A DNA stretch of 64,000 nucleotides from Diatrype stigma (GCA_022225965.2 JAKJXP020000011.1:310001-374000); one strand, 5' to 3'; shown: positions 1 through 14,463, numbered from the stretch's first letter. Notes: generated from the sequence alone by a model not told the origin. Numbers and translations are program-made.

Positions 1-1252
1 ATCACGGATCCTCTGCTCAACATCGTGACGATCGTTTCCGGCCTCATATTCCTAGGCCCGGACCTGTGCCGACAGCCAGAGTACATTCGTGCTGCCGTCG
101 ACTACACGATTGATATCACCAATGCCGTGGGCAAGTTGAAAGAATGGCCCTGGTGGATGAGACCAATAATGAGCCGGATTATCCCCGAGGTTGTGAGGCT
201 TGGAAGCTACCGGAAGGAGATGAAGGTGTTCCTGGAACCGGTCATCAAGGAGAGGGGACGGTTGAAGGCTGCGGGAGAGCCGCTACCAGACGACACGCTT
301 CAGTGGCTGCTGAATAGAGCTGAAGCCGCTGGTATCACCGACATAGCAGACATCACGCACATGCAGCTCCTTCTCACGATGGCGGCGATACACACGACCA
401 CACTCACTGCGACTAGGATGTAAGTGAACAAGATATGAGACTATGGCGTCGCAAGCTTACTTATATGTAGTTTATACGATCTGGCGGCCCACCCGGATGC
501 CGTAGAGGCTATCCGAAAAGAGATCCGGGCAGTCCTCAACGACAATGGCGGCGTGATGACAACCAAGGCACTATTCGACATGAAGCTTACCGACAGCGTC
601 ATGCGCGAGTCCCAGCGCCTCAACCCTCCATTTTCCGGTTCGTTCATCATCTTTGCTTTGATGCCAGGCAGCCCACCCTACTAACGCCAGCATAGATGGT
701 TTCCGAAGATACACGCTCAAGCCGATAACGCTGAAAGACGGGACTTACATCCCCGCGCACTCCTACATCGAGGCCGCGAACACGCCAGCGTTGCAAGATC
801 CGAACCATTACCCTAATCCTGAGGTCAGCACTACATTGCGCTGTGCACCATCCCCCCCCCCCTCTCTCCCCATCCCCCATGCCATATCACACTTGAGCCT
901 TTCAACAACTAACCTCGCCCGACCCGCCTCGCAGGAATTCGATCCGTACCGCTTCTACAAGCTGCGCACCACGGACGTACCGGATCCGATCGGCTACCGG
1001 AACCGAGAGCAGTACCAGTTCGTCAGCGTCACGAAAGAGAACATGAGCTTCGGGTTCGGTCGACACGCCTGTCCGGGCCGGTTCTTCGCCGCCAACGAGA
1101 TTAAGTTAATCCTAGCCCGGTTGCTTCTGGACTACGATGTCAAGATGCCCGAGGGTGTCGAAACGCCGTATAAGAACCTCTCCATAGGCGTCGTCAACGC
1201 CACGGATGTTACGAAGGAGATCCTGCTGAGGAGGGTGAGGGGCTCAGCATGA
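1..1252 (+). CDS. Cytochrome P450 monooxygenase, 3' part (5' end outside window)
   Basis: Heme-thiolate monooxygenase, probably ER-anchored, oxidising a small lipophilic substrate. Exons 1-419, 471-637, 696-823 and 935-1252 give 343 residues, open from the first base, so the N-terminus and membrane anchor lie outside the window. Introns 420-470, 638-695 and 824-934 have GT/AG ends, and the second has a TACTAAC branch site. Visible P450 landmarks in order: an I-helix (AAIHTTT), LYDLAAHP, the K-helix ExxR as ESQR, the FDPYRF segment, and the heme-binding loop FGFGRHACPGRF with its cysteine ligand. The style of the heme loop resembles fungal biosynthetic P450s of the ent-kaurene-oxidase type, but the substrate cannot be inferred. 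A second P450 follows on the same strand about 1.7 kb downstream, suggesting the margin of a secondary-metabolite or detoxification cluster. Confidence 0.93.
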
Positions 1253-2969
1253 GGCGGCACATGTCCTTGCCCAAGTAGAATCCAATTGATTCAGAGTTCT
1301 GCAGGCAGGTGAGTTTGGGGTAGTTATGAATATAACAAGTGAGGGTTCTCAGGGGGTGACCTCAAAGCTAGCGCGGAGAGAAAACTCGTGTCTCAAGGAA
1401 ATGCAGGGCCTCCCAGTCCACAATGGCGTTGTCGTCTCCGCATTACGTGCATTTCTCGGTGTTCTCTCTGGGTTTGCTACCCTGCACCTGATCAGACCAC
1501 AGTCTTCTTCTGGAGCCGTACGCATGTTCATCAACAACTAATGCCGAGGGAAGTGTGAGGAATGCACTGATACACGACATGCATGACATGAAGTGTTTAC
1601 ATTGGATCAGAGTGACAGCCCAGACTCCAGGGTGTCAAACGTAGTCTCTGGCTGACACGTCTCACCGATCAACTCTCGTAGAAGCTAGGTAAACATCACA
1701 ACACAACAATATGCGGTATCGTTCGAGGCTCTTAGGATCAGGCCTGCTTAGGATGAAGGAGATACAATTCGCTGTGTCAGCTAGTAGTTTTGCAGTGTCC
1801 CACTTTCCCACTTTTGAACGGCTGGCACACGTCAACGTCGCCATCACCGCCATTGCTGCCATTTAACTGCGCCGCATTGAGGCCCTTGTCATTTCTTCGA
1901 GACTGGGCCAAAGCTTGAGGCCATGTTTCTAGAAACCTGCGCGCCGCCGCAATTGGAGGTAACTAGGCACTTCTAGTCAGTGTAAATCCACCGAGGCTAA
2001 ATTATATGATTGGTTGAATATCCATTGATGCCTCTTACCCATGCTCCCGTCGGTTTATGTAGGTAAGATGGCCGAATCTGTGTTCGACAGGGGCTCGGCG
2101 ACGCTTTGAATGGATGACTAACTACTAAACCGTTATTAGACGGTATATACGCTGGACCCCCTCCGATTTTGCTTGTGCACATAAAATGGACCCGAGTAAT
2201 TGTATTTACGGTGTTTTGCGCCCACAAAAGGTCGAATTGTACGTGTAGAAAACAGGGCCTAGAGTGCAAGGTGAATCCTTCGTAGGTCCCCTTTTGAATT
2301 AAAGAGATTACTAATAATAGCAACAATAGCTCGGTGATACTTGCTACCCCTATTGACAACCATTACAGCTTTTCAATGACATCCTGTCAATGCTGTCATA
2401 TCACCTCTTGAAGTTGCTTTCGAAGCTGCTTGATGAACTCACTGTTGTGGCTTCGCCCAAAGCGGCATAGGGACACCCCGCCGGACCGCTGCAAAGGTTT
2501 GACGACTTAGTTGAGCAGTTCCGAATAACGACGTCGAACAGATATTGGTAACTGATTGTCGATAATACATCTATTTGCAGGCCGTGTTAGTGACGTCGGG
2601 GTCAATCTCAGGTGGGACAATGCAGATCTAGCAAATCTCTAGAAGGATTCTTAACTAGATATAATATTCGGTGTGCCGCAATGGCGCAGTATACAGGTCA
2701 AGGGATAGCTCTGGGTCATAGGCCGTTCGCACGTGTGCGGATGCAGCAGCCGTGATGATGTGCCGTCATTGGTCGAGTGCGATTAGCTCTTTCGTAATCC
2801 CATCATGCGGCGAGATGGACGTGCTATTCATGATAAAGGCGATGTTACCCTCCTGAAATTCGAATAGAACTACAAACAGCCACGAGAAAATCAAGTTTCG
2901 TGCAGTGAATGCACTTTCTATTCAACGCATGCTGAAACCTGTCACTTGGGATCCTCTGGCCTTCTCATC
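1253..2969. other. Intergenic, nothing recognised
   Basis: About 1.7 kb between the two P450 genes. Short open frames on both strands have no protein-like composition and no splice-joined continuation. No tRNA, transposon ends or strong repeats seen. It presumably carries the terminator of the first P450 and the promoter of the second. Confidence 0.5.
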
Positions 2970-4998
<2,029 letters not shown>

Positions 4999-6250
4999 GG
5001 AGTTGCTTGGGGGGCGAAGGGGGGTTTTGCTGGGTATTCGACGTCTCCGTGGCTAGTTACTGGTGCTGCCATATCGAGGGCAGGAAGACGTTATTTCGAA
5101 GCTGACGATAACCTCAACAACTATCATTCATGCTCAGTATCCATTGTAATATGAATGACTATAACCTGACCTGCCATGACCTTGTGATGGTGACGATGAT
5201 GATTCTGTGTTTAGCATTCGGGCTGGCCGGGTAATTAGCTACGGCTGCAAATCCAGGCTGCTCCCCAAAGACGAGGCTTCAGGTATACGAAGCTAAGTTA
5301 TGCATACACCAGCTCCAACGTTGTATTGGCCGTATGGGCCGGCTGGAGTAGGAGAGCTAGCATGTCGCGATTGACATGGGAAAGAATACCATGGCCTTCT
5401 AAGTGGCCCGGGGGCAAGCCATCTGCTTTGTGATTTCCCCCACAACGACGAAGGCCCTTCGTTACTCATTCCTTCAGCCTAGCTTGGCTTGCAGGAAGCG
5501 CGTGTTCGGCAGGTTTGTCGGAGGCAGCAGAACTGTCGGACTTAGGAAGGCATCGTGACTTCGGCTAGGTTGGATTTTGACGTTCTTATTTCATCCATAG
5601 AGGTGTCCATCGCACTACCTTGAAAAAAGGGGATCCGGCGGCGATCTCGCGCGAGCTTCTTGTCGACCAGGATCCGCATGGTTATCGCCCCTTCACGGGC
5701 TTAGGGTACAGTGATCAGGAACTTGGATTCGATCAAGTATGTTTCGAGTTCCAAGGCATCGCGCCAGGGAGTTAAGCTTTTCGCCCAGATCTCCAAGCAT
5801 TCGTTGTGCGTTGGATGAGCCAGTTTCAAAATCGAGTGGGTCGCTATCCGGCAGTTCGTTGATGCTGTGCTGGATACTGCGTCCTATGGTGACCAGATAT
5901 TTGCACACGGTTGGTGTCACGACTAGCTATGGACTGTGTTGAGACTTGTGACACATATGTGGTGGTGTTGATGCAGTGATTGAAGGTTTCCGGTTTCGGA
6001 CAGGATGTTATACTATTTAGGCTATTCCAGCTAGTCCAGGATCAGAATGTAGGACATGAACGATAAAACATTCGTTTACGAGTAGGTAACATAGCTGAAT
6101 TACCTGCATCTGCACAGCATCAGCAAGGTCGCACCGCTTTACATCAACGACACCCAAAGGCTTAGCTACTTTTATGCAAGCCACTCCTCTTAGCCAACAG
6201 GGCGAATTCATCTGTCCTCAAGTTCTCCTTGATCCACCTTAATTAGCAGC
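4999..6250. other. Intergenic; possible regulatory-gene relic only
   Basis: About 1.25 kb between the second P450 and the acetyltransferase. Apart from a doubtful relic near 5693-5920 on the minus strand (listed separately), I see no gene, RNA gene or transposon end. Confidence 0.5.
5693..5920 (-). pseudogene. Possible C-terminal relic of a fungal transcription factor
   Basis: A 75-codon open frame without an ATG start and with no recognisable upstream exon. It contains amphipathic stretches (VTIGRSIQHSI, MLGDLGEKLNSLARCLG) of the kind found near the C-termini of AflR-like Zn2Cys6 regulators in P450-containing clusters. No Zn2Cys6 motif is visible nearby, and an in-frame stop lies just upstream. 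If real, it is a decayed remnant; it could equally be chance. Confidence 0.2.
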
Positions 6251-7047
6251 ATGCCCCTGCAACTCGACCATGCTCATGAAGCCGACGCAGGCCGGATCGC
6301 CGAAATCCACATGGCGGCGTTCGGCAACAACGCCATGCTTCAGGCCCAATTCCCGATGCCCGATATACACGAACCGCTTCAGGATATCATAAGACTGAAG
6401 GCACTGGCCGATATAGATGACCCGAAAACCACAGTGTTGGTCGTTCGAGATGTTCCCGATCAGCAGCAGGTCAATACAAGTCAGGGCCAGGACCATGGCC
6501 AGGATATATCCGCCGAGGACCAGGCCAAGCTGAAGAGTAATAGGGGCCCCGCCATTGCATTCGCGAAATGGGCGCACCCAGTCGCGGAGGGTGAAGACTA
6601 CGCAGAACCGCCCTGGCTATGGCCGGAGCGAACCAACTTGGACGTGTTAGAAGGCTGGACGAAGAAGACGGAAGAGGCTCAGCAGAAAGCCCTAGGTCGA
6701 ACGCCGTGTTACAGTATGTCTATGGGCACTCCATATTTCTAGATCATTCTCCAATCCTGTGTACCGGACAGAGGCTAATAGGTACCAACGATCTAGGGCT
6801 CACCTTCATAGGAACAGATCCATTGTATGAAAGACGTGGAGCTGCATCATTGATGGTCCAATGGGGAAAGGAGCAATGCCGGCTACACAACACGCCGGCC
6901 TATCTGGAGAGTACACAGGAAGCAGTCGACTTATATAAGAGGAACGGGTTCACCCAAGTAGAGACCTTTTCGATGGATATCCCCGGGATCGGGGAGGGAG
7001 TTTATAGGGAGACTACTTTTATATTCATCCCAGCGGTGGGCAGTTGA
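6251..7047 (+). CDS. GNAT-family N-acetyltransferase
   Basis: Acetyl-CoA-dependent N-acetyltransferase of 242 residues, probably cytosolic; acceptor substrate unknown. Exons 6251-6713 and 6782-7047, intron 6714-6781 with donor GTATGT and acceptor AG, restoring the frame as PCYSTNDLGL. The N-terminus (HEADAGRIAEIHMAAFGNN) is the usual first strand and helix of the fold. After the intron come the core strand LTFIGTDP, the acetyl-CoA binding turn YERRGAASLMVQW (the Q/RxxGxG/A region is YERRGAA) and the late motif AYLESTQEAVDLYKRNGF, typical of fungal GNAT proteins. The length is normal for the group. Its position after two P450s would fit a tailoring or resistance role in a cluster, but this is only inference from location. 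Confidence 0.88.
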
Positions 7048-8085
7048 AGTAGAAGACACCGCTTATATATTTCATGCTCGAAGTATAGATGGTCGTGTCA
7101 TGGAGATAGACCATTAGGAGAATGCTACATACCTTAGTAATAGCAGGAGAACCCTTGCTCCATGTAAATTGGAGATCTTGATTTGGAGATCTGGATGGAA
7201 AGGTGGAAAGGTTGACCCAATCGGCCAGCTCGAAGTGCCGTTGGTGTTGGTGACACACAGAGATCTGGTAGGATAGATCAATCGAACATTGACTTCGCGC
7301 TAATTACAAATATTACATATACATAAGGCGCAAATAAACCGTATTCTTTATGTATTATTGCCATATATTATTATTTGCTAAATATTTATTAATATTTATT
7401 TAAAACTTGGTTTTATTATTTTTAAAAAGTTATTAAAATTAAAATATAAGAAATAATTTATAATTGCTTTATATATATATATTTATATATAAACTCATTA
7501 AAAAAGCTATTTACGTATGGCTTTAATACGTACATCGTCGTCGCCAAAATGCCAGCAAAATGGTAGTAGGTATGGCTGTGCTGTAGTATAAATCAGGCAA
7601 TTAGTGGGGGCAAGTGGCAGCTAGCGCCCAAATCAATGTTCGATTGATCTTACGTCTCCAGAGATCTTACCTAAATTGACCAATCGTCATTGGAGATAAA
7701 CGCGGCAACACAGGCGCCTATGGGCCTATGGTACTGCCTAGGTACTGACCTAACGCGCTATGCGCCGGTGCACCCCACCTGGCCCACCTGCCTGCACTGT
7801 GGGCACCTGGGCACCTGGGCAATTGGCAAAGGACGGAAGATCCTCGGCTCCGTCAATCGATAGAGCCCAGGTGGGGAGCTCCAGGGCTGGGAGCTGGTGG
7901 AGGGTCCCTGAAATTTAATGGGCAAAGCACCGACTGACGCCTGCAATCGCAATCGCAATCGCCATCGCAATCGCAGTCGCCGTAGCGAAAGTTGAACATC
8001 GACCCCGAGCAAGCATCGGCATCAGCATCGGCATCCAGCGGCAGCATTCAGACGAGCGAGCAATTGAAGCTCGCGGGAGGCCAAG
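7048..8085. other. Intergenic with AT-rich inverted-repeat element and hexamer repeats
   Basis: Contains the 7275-7650 element described separately, then the promoter and leader of the mitoribosomal gene. That leader includes imperfect CAATCG-type hexamer repeats (7943-7980) and GCATCG/GCATCA repeats (8013-8036). Confidence 0.5.
7275..7650. mobile_element. AT-rich MITE-like relic with terminal inverted repeats
   Basis: Left end 7275-7302 and right end 7622-7650 are inverted copies. They share a perfect 18-bp core (AGATCAATCGAACATTGA on the left) followed by a diverged patch and GCGCTA. A further GAGATCT lies just outside each end. The interior, especially about 7310-7510, is almost pure A/T with no reading frame. 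This fits a short non-autonomous DNA transposon degraded by AT-biased mutation. I could not define a target duplication, so the exact ends and superfamily are open. Confidence 0.6.
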
Positions 8086-9059
8086 ATGGTGAATCCAGGA
8101 AAGCGCATGCACATATTACAAGCCGTACGTCTTCTTTTTACTCATCTCATACATCATACATCATACGTCTCCCCGTGCTGTATATCGCTAACTATGATCC
8201 ATAGAAGGTAAAACCGACCCGCAGAGCCGAAGAAGCCCAAGACCGAAGATCACAAAGAGCTCGCGCCCCTCTCTCTAACGATTCTATGATGTAGTTACTG
8301 GCATTACGGCATGGCCAAGGCGCCGCGGTACTACCGCCCGAGATCACGCGGATACATATGGACTTCGCGCTGAAGTGGAACGACGGGCATTTGGGGCCAA
8401 GGTACGCCGTCATATTATATCCCAACGGCGAAGGGGACGGGGAGAGAGATGGTTGCAATTGGAGATTATAAATGAAAGAGCGGGGCGAAGTTGGGACCGA
8501 AGCTGACGAAAACTGGCTTCCGCTCCGGCTGTGAACCACCAGAAAATTCTGGAAGACGTGTCTACCACGGCTCAAGTTCTGGAACCCAGCGATCCCGATG
8601 ATCGTGAACCGGTCGCAGGACCAAGCGGGGCCGGCCACGATGTCGATCTACTTTCGACAGAGTGCGGTCCTTGCGGAAGCCAACGAAGCCGCTGCAGCCG
8701 GCAAGGCGGGGACGTCGACGATACCGGCGCCGCTCCCGCTCGCACAGCAGCCGCACTCGAGCACTGAGGGGGAGTGCCCGGCGCCGGCGCCCGGCGAGGG
8801 CGAGCGGGTGGTGACGATCGACATGAAGCACCAGCACTCCGACGATATCCTGGGCGAGTTCCTGGCGAAGACGGGCGCGACGGTCGTGACGCCGACGCCC
8901 GACGAGCAGGTCGAGCAGCGGCAGCTGGACGAGCTTTCCGAGCGCGCCGCCTACGACCGCGCCGTCATGAAGAAGTACCTCGACGACAAGCGCCGCGAGG
9001 AGCGCATGCTGGCCCAGGCCAGGCAGGAGGCCGAGGCTATTCGGTTGTCGAACCAGTAG
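8086..9059 (+). CDS. Mitochondrial ribosomal protein, L51/S25/CI-B8 domain
   Basis: Predicted mitoribosomal subunit of 220 residues with the thioredoxin-like L51/S25/CI-B8 fold shared by mitoribosomal proteins and complex I subunit B8. Exons 8086-8124, 8295-8401 and 8543-9059, joined as MHILQA-LLALRHGQGA and HLGPR-KFWKTCLPRL. The domain spans about residues 1-85: GAAVLPPEITRIHMDFALK, the FWKTCLPRLKFWNP segment, then PMIVNRS and GPATMSIYF. The C-terminal part from about residue 95 is Ala/Pro/Glu-rich and ends in a charged helix (KKYLDDKRREERML), a common fungal extension. The first intron (170 nt) may contain a small alternative exon, but the direct join gives the expected domain. Orthology to a specific subunit (mL61/Mrp49-like or mS25-like) cannot be settled by eye. 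Confidence 0.87.
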
Positions 9060-10091
9060 TTGGCTGGCTAGTTTGATCGAAGACAGAGAAAGGGGCGAGA
9101 AAGAGAAAGAGGGTGGGATGCCAAAGGAAAACAAAAAATCTAGCATATGCTTACGGATAGACACGGCATGGAGAATGGCATGGCATGATAGCATGGTGTG
9201 ATATGGTGCAATGTAAAAAAAGATTAATGTAACATACGGGATCATCGTCGGCCAAAAGGGTTCCCACGAAAGGGGGTGTACATAAACAACACCGGGAGAA
9301 TCTCAAAACAGAAAATTCCCATGCCCTCTGAGCAACACTACCTCCCAAGGGCGTTGAACGATAAGATCATCGAACACAGGGCTTCTGCTCAATGAATCCT
9401 AGCAACCTCCTTGGCAAGTGCCGAAAAGATCAATCATTGGGCAATATGGGAGGGTTCAGACACGTAGGTATGTTAAGTCTATCTTCACTCAGACGTACGC
9501 GATTGATAGCCTCTACTTCACCTCTCCCTATCTCTGTTGGTCCCTTAGGAGGTTGGTTGGCAGAAGCCAAGGGAACGATGAGGACTCGTCGATGAACAGA
9601 CCACCCCTATACAAAATAGGCGACACCGAATACAACCTGAGAAGACACAGCCTAGCTTCTATAGCCCCTAGTTGGATCGTGATACAGTGGCTGAGCATCA
9701 CAGCACTGGCACACTATGTCCAAATTACCCCCTTCATAACACTCTGCTAGTACGGTCACTACTCCTTTCGAATGGACCTTGCTAAGCAGCATCTAAGAAT
9801 GGTGACAACCCCGTTGATGTTGCCATTCGCTACACCATATAAATAGTGCCGTCCGTTTCACTATATCCAAAGCAAGTCACTGAGGTAATGTGAGAGCCGA
9901 ATAAACATCTGCCACGATGCAATGCTTATTGTTTGAGCCGCAGGAAGAAAGCCAAAATCCATCATAATAGACAGACCCGAACTCATATAGGGGTATCTCC
10001 AACGCCGTCCCGTCCCTCGCCCCTTATTCATACATGAGTTACCAACCAACAGGTAACTAACTCATACCAAGCATACCTACCCAATGCCAAC
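9060..10091. other. Intergenic, nothing recognised
   Basis: About 1 kb between convergent genes (mitoribosomal protein on plus, arylsulfotransferase-like gene on minus). Short frames around 9392-9750 have no domain-like sequence. No RNA gene or repeat ends seen. Confidence 0.5.
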
Positions 10092-11646
10092 CTAAATTTG
10101 GTACAGCGGCTGAACCTCATGTTCCTTCGCCCCTCGCCGATCCCACCACCACGCGCCCCTAACAACCGGCGCCACGAGTCTGCTCACAAGCTGCGACCGG
10201 ATAAGCGCCCGCCGAATGCGCTTGCGCAGCCCCAACCCAACAGCCAGCAGCACCGACAGCGCGCCCAGCGCCCCCACAACAGCATCGCGCGTCTTCGTAT
10301 CCGGCGCGTTGCCACGGTCCCTATGCAGGACCTCGGTGCGCCCGAGCACCTCACCGTCCTTATCCAGCGCCGCCACGCGCAGGTACGGCGGCATATCGTC
10401 CCGGATCGCGAACGCGACCTCGAACGCATCCCTCCGCTTGTCGGACAGGCGCGCCCATCCCCCGCCACCCGCAACAACGACGCCCTCCCAGTCGGCGCCC
10501 TCGAGCGCCCACCGCGCCACCTCGGTGGCGCCGTGCCAGCTGGCGTACAGCGCGCGCTCCGCCGGCCGCAGGTACACGGCGGGCGGCGCCGTCGGCCGCC
10601 CCGTCCACGCCGCCTTGTGCGCCCGGTACGACGTCACCGTGCCCCAGGTCGAAGCTAGCCGCGGCGCGAAGTGCGCGTCGCAGAGCATGGCGCCGTCCGC
10701 GCTGAACTCGGTGAATGTTGGGAGGAACCCGTAGCTGATTAGCATGTGGGGTTGCGAATCCGAGTTGGAGTTGAAGTCGGAGTTGGAGTTGGAGTTGGAG
10801 TTGGAGTCTGACGATGGTGGTGGTTGTGGTAGATGAAGCATCTGCGCTGAGCCCTGCGACTGCGCGAGGCGCGACCGCGACGGGTCGGCGAACTCCTGCA
10901 CCAGGCGCGCCGTCATGCCGATGGTGTCTAGCTCGATGAGCATGCCTCGGCTGTACGCGCCGATGTAGTCGGTTCCCTCGCTCTTCCCGTTGTCGAAGAG
11001 GGAGAGCAGCGTGGTGGTGGCTGCTTCGGGGTCGGCGGTGCCGGTCCCGACGATGCGCGCGTGGTGCTGCCACGTGAAGTCGGTGGCGCGGCCGCCCGAC
11101 AGGTCGCGGAACGAGCTGTAGGCGCCGCCGAGGGTCCAGACGGTCTCGCCGGTCGCCCCGTCGATGCACAGGACCGAGTGGGTGTGGCGACCCGAGACGA
11201 CGTAGTTGCCGTCGCCGTCCTTGTCGACGCTGTTGATGTGGAAGAAGTCCAGCGCGTCCGTGGGCGTGCCCGCGCCGCGCTCGTCTGGGTTCAGCATCGT
11301 GTCCGCAATCGCCACGTGCTCCGACGCCCGCCACTCGAAGAGCAGCTCGCCCGTCGCGATGTCCACCTCCTGGAAGAGCCCGTCGAGGACCCACCCCCTT
11401 TCGGGCCCGCCGGCCGCCGAGAGGTTCATGGGGATCGTTTGGTAGACGGTGAACAGCGCCGTGTCGTCCTGGGTGATTTCGAACTCGTGCATGTCTCCCC
11501 GGAGGTTGTCGCCGACAGGCTCGATCTCCTTGAATATCTGGTACGACGCATCCAGCTATATACAAAATATCAGATTGTCAGTCTTTCTGTAACGAGGCTA
11601 CCCATCTTCGTGGTATCTGTCTCTTTATCTTTATTGTTTTACTTCA

Positions 11647-11694
<48 letters not shown>

Positions 11695-12150
11695 TTTGCG
11701 TTATCTTACCATGTAGTACGTCCCGCGTCCGTACCGGTACCGCACGCCGTCAAAGCCCGCCCAGAAGGTTATGTACTGCTCCCCCTTATACGTCTGGATC
11801 TTGACGTCGGTAGTCTCGCCGAACCGGTCCGAGGTCCAGACCAGGTTGCCCCGCGCGTCGACGATCACGGGGCCCGGGTTGGACACGATGGTGCCGCGCG
11901 GGGAGAAGAGGTAGTACCCGCCGTCATCGCAGCGCTCGTCCCAGGCCTGGAAGTTCAGCAGCGGCGATGACTGCTTGAACGACTTGTACCAGGTCCGCGG
12001 GTAGAACCCGTAGAACCCCCAGTCGTACAGAAACGGCGAGCGGAAGACGTCGACGCTTTGCGCCGCTTGGGTCACCAGCGGGAGGCAGAAGATCGTCACG
12101 GCCGCCACTAGGAGGGTGGTGGCCGTGGTGACAAGCGTGCGAGGTGACAT
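10092..12150 (-). CDS. Arylsulfotransferase-like (ASST) secreted/membrane protein
   Basis: Two-exon gene on the minus strand: exon 1 12150-11710, intron 11709-11556, exon 2 11555-10092; 634 residues. Fungal members of the arylsulfotransferase family (PF14269 type) adopt a beta-propeller; their activity is mostly unproven, so substrate and reaction are not assigned. The N-terminus has a signal-peptide-like hydrophobic run (about residues 10-32). Family landmarks include the YYLFSPRGT region, VIVDARGNLVW, DMHEFEITQDDTALFTVYQ, LDGLFQEVDIATGELLFEW, FFHINSVDKDGDGNYVVSGRHT and TGETVWTLGG. Near residue 400 a low-complexity Asp/Ser/Asn tract (about 10762-10815) interrupts the propeller. A hydrophobic segment near the C-terminus (GALGALSVLLAVGLGL) followed by basic residues suggests a membrane anchor. 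The intron contains a 45-nt poly-T run (poly-A in the transcript). An in-frame upstream ATG at 12192 is possible, but the one at 12150 places the signal peptide better. Confidence 0.87.
11649..11693. repeat. 45-nt poly-T tract within an intron
   Basis: Uninterrupted T run on the plus strand, poly-A in sense of the arylsulfotransferase-like gene, occupying almost a third of its 154-nt intron. Confidence 0.95.
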
Positions 12151-14463
12151 TGTGTTTCTATCCGAGTCGCCTTCTGAAAACAGCAGCAACAACGACAGGA
12201 CCGGTCCAGGGGCTGCTGCTGCTGCACCTTACCCGAGACATCTTACTTTAAGAACATTCGATAACAGGGTACCGAACAATACTCAGAATCAGTGCAGTTG
12301 GTTTCTCCCACTTGGCCCGTACCCACTTCCCGAAGCTGTTTCTCTGCTCGCTCATCATATCAAGCACTAGACGACTGCCAAGAAGCGTAGCACGGCAGAC
12401 GATTTAGCGTAGAGCGGCGTGGTGGTGGAGAGAGACAGGCATGCTACACGGCGTATGTAGCCTCACCACCTGCTCATGCTGAGGACGTGGGATGGCCAAT
12501 GGGTCAGCGCATTTCAAGGTATACGTGCCCTTCCGATGCCGTGCAGAAGTATCTATCCCCTTTGGAAATTCTAGACTCCGCAGGCATGAGTATGCGATCT
12601 TAGGAGAACAATGAGAGCGCAGTTATGAGTAAGCGTCAGAACCTTGAGAGGTCAGTGATAGGCTGCACTCGCTGCCTCGCATTATTTGACCGCGCATATG
12701 ACCTCCTTATGTTTGAGTGCGAGAGTCATTCCGCCCTTCGGCTATCAAAAAAGGGTTAATCTAGCCTACCACCCACTCTCTATAGGTGGGGACACTCATT
12801 CATATCACGGTGTATTGCGACGACTTATTCGTCGATGTCACCAAAAGGGAAGAGACTTGCTACATACTACCTAGGGTATACAATAAACCTCTGAGGTATG
12901 GAGAAGATATACGTAATCCTTGATATAACTTCTTATGTCCGCGCGTTGTCCCACCGCAAACAGCTTAACGCCACGCTACCGAGCCGTAATCCCGGATGTC
13001 GGGTGCTTATTTTAGGCCGCTCGGTGCTAGGGTTGCAAAGAAGGGTTCCCTTTGGAAACTACTACGTATGCAGTTATCTCCCGCCTGATGATCTGATAAC
13101 CAACTGCGAACATACGCTTTGCGTGGTGGTGATATAACCTTGGTGGTGGAGGATCATGCGTGCCTTGGATAAGTATCCTGCCAGTGACAGGGAAAGGGGC
13201 CCCTTAGATGGGAATACTTGATGATGGTTTCTCGTGTCTCGTAACAGCCTCGAAAAACTACGAAGTAGGTGTTGAAAGGGCACACTGCTCAAACTTCCTG
13301 CAACTATGTTCCCATTGCAATCGAACGCATATTTCCTAGCGTGCCTCTAACTATGGGGTATCACTAGATCCCGGGCTTCACTTTGCCGACGCTTATAATT
13401 ATAGCGGCGTTGACAATGGTTTTTCTTGATCTCACCTAGCCACCCCGTAATGAATATGTACACGCCGTATATCATCATGTAGGTAGCAGGACAGGTAGCT
13501 AGCATTGCGGCGCTCATCCACTGCCAAGGCCAAGTGTACATCTCAGGTGTTTAAATCGGCTATGACGGCACGGCTCCGAGCAGTGGTTCCCGAAGTCATC
13601 CTCAGATTATCTCGCACCCGGTTTCGGCAAGCTGCTATACGCGTATACATACCTATCGCGGGTCTGGGATCATGAAGCAAGGTTACGTAGCCAACGCCGT
13701 ATGCGTAGGGATGTAAGAAGCATGTATGTTGTGGCAAAGCGACATGGGGGATCGGTAAGAATATTTTCCATTACGAGTCAGTTGGCGGAATCGGGGCGGA
13801 ATTGAACAGCCCAAATCCGCCGTGACTATGGAAGGAGACGGGACGCCGGGGACGGTTCTCGAGTTCGCCGATGCATGGGCGCTGAATCAATCGTGTAATG
13901 AGTGAGCACATAACTACGTAGCAACTAGACTACCTATTATATGAAAACATACGAAAACATAGAAATAATACAATTCCCCCGATCTGGTTTGGCACTCTGT
14001 GTCGCCCCCTTTATCTCCTACCCCGGATTGTCGGGACATTCGGATGACTGATGGTTCCCGAACCTGCCGACGAGGACCCATATTTGAGGAACAGTAGTTA
14101 CAGGTCACCACAGATTGATGTTGACATCGAGTTGGCCGCTCTGTTCTTATTGGTGGATAGCACAGCACAGGGGGTGATAATGATAAAGGCGAACAGGGGC
14201 TGCTATCCCGCTTGATCTTATCGTGGTTCGCCTGCAGTCAGCCTCCGCTTCAGCCGCATGGAGAGCGGTGTCACGGGCTTGTATCGCCATAAGCAGACTG
14301 GAACGTCTACCTCGATCTTGACCACTTGATAGTGACTTAGCTTGCAACATTTCTACATACGTACGTGACAGGACAGGGCTACGAATATCAGCAGCCCAAT
14401 AAATTCAGAAAAATACAATCCAGACAAAATATATACTTTATTACCAGGGCGCCAGAATCCACG
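12151..14463. other. Intergenic, nothing recognised
   Basis: About 2.3 kb between divergently oriented genes. It contains both promoters. Small frames on either strand (for example 12898-13137 and 13914-14168) lack protein-like composition. No transposon ends or RNA genes identified. Confidence 0.5.

Noticed and set aside
8562..9245. 227-codon minus-strand frame over the mitoribosomal gene
   Set aside because: Arg/Leu-rich shadow composition; the plus-strand exons encode the L51/S25/CI-B8 domain.
10360..11565. 401-codon alternative minus frame in the arylsulfotransferase-like gene
   Set aside because: Arg/Pro-rich frame-shifted shadow; the chosen frame carries all family motifs.
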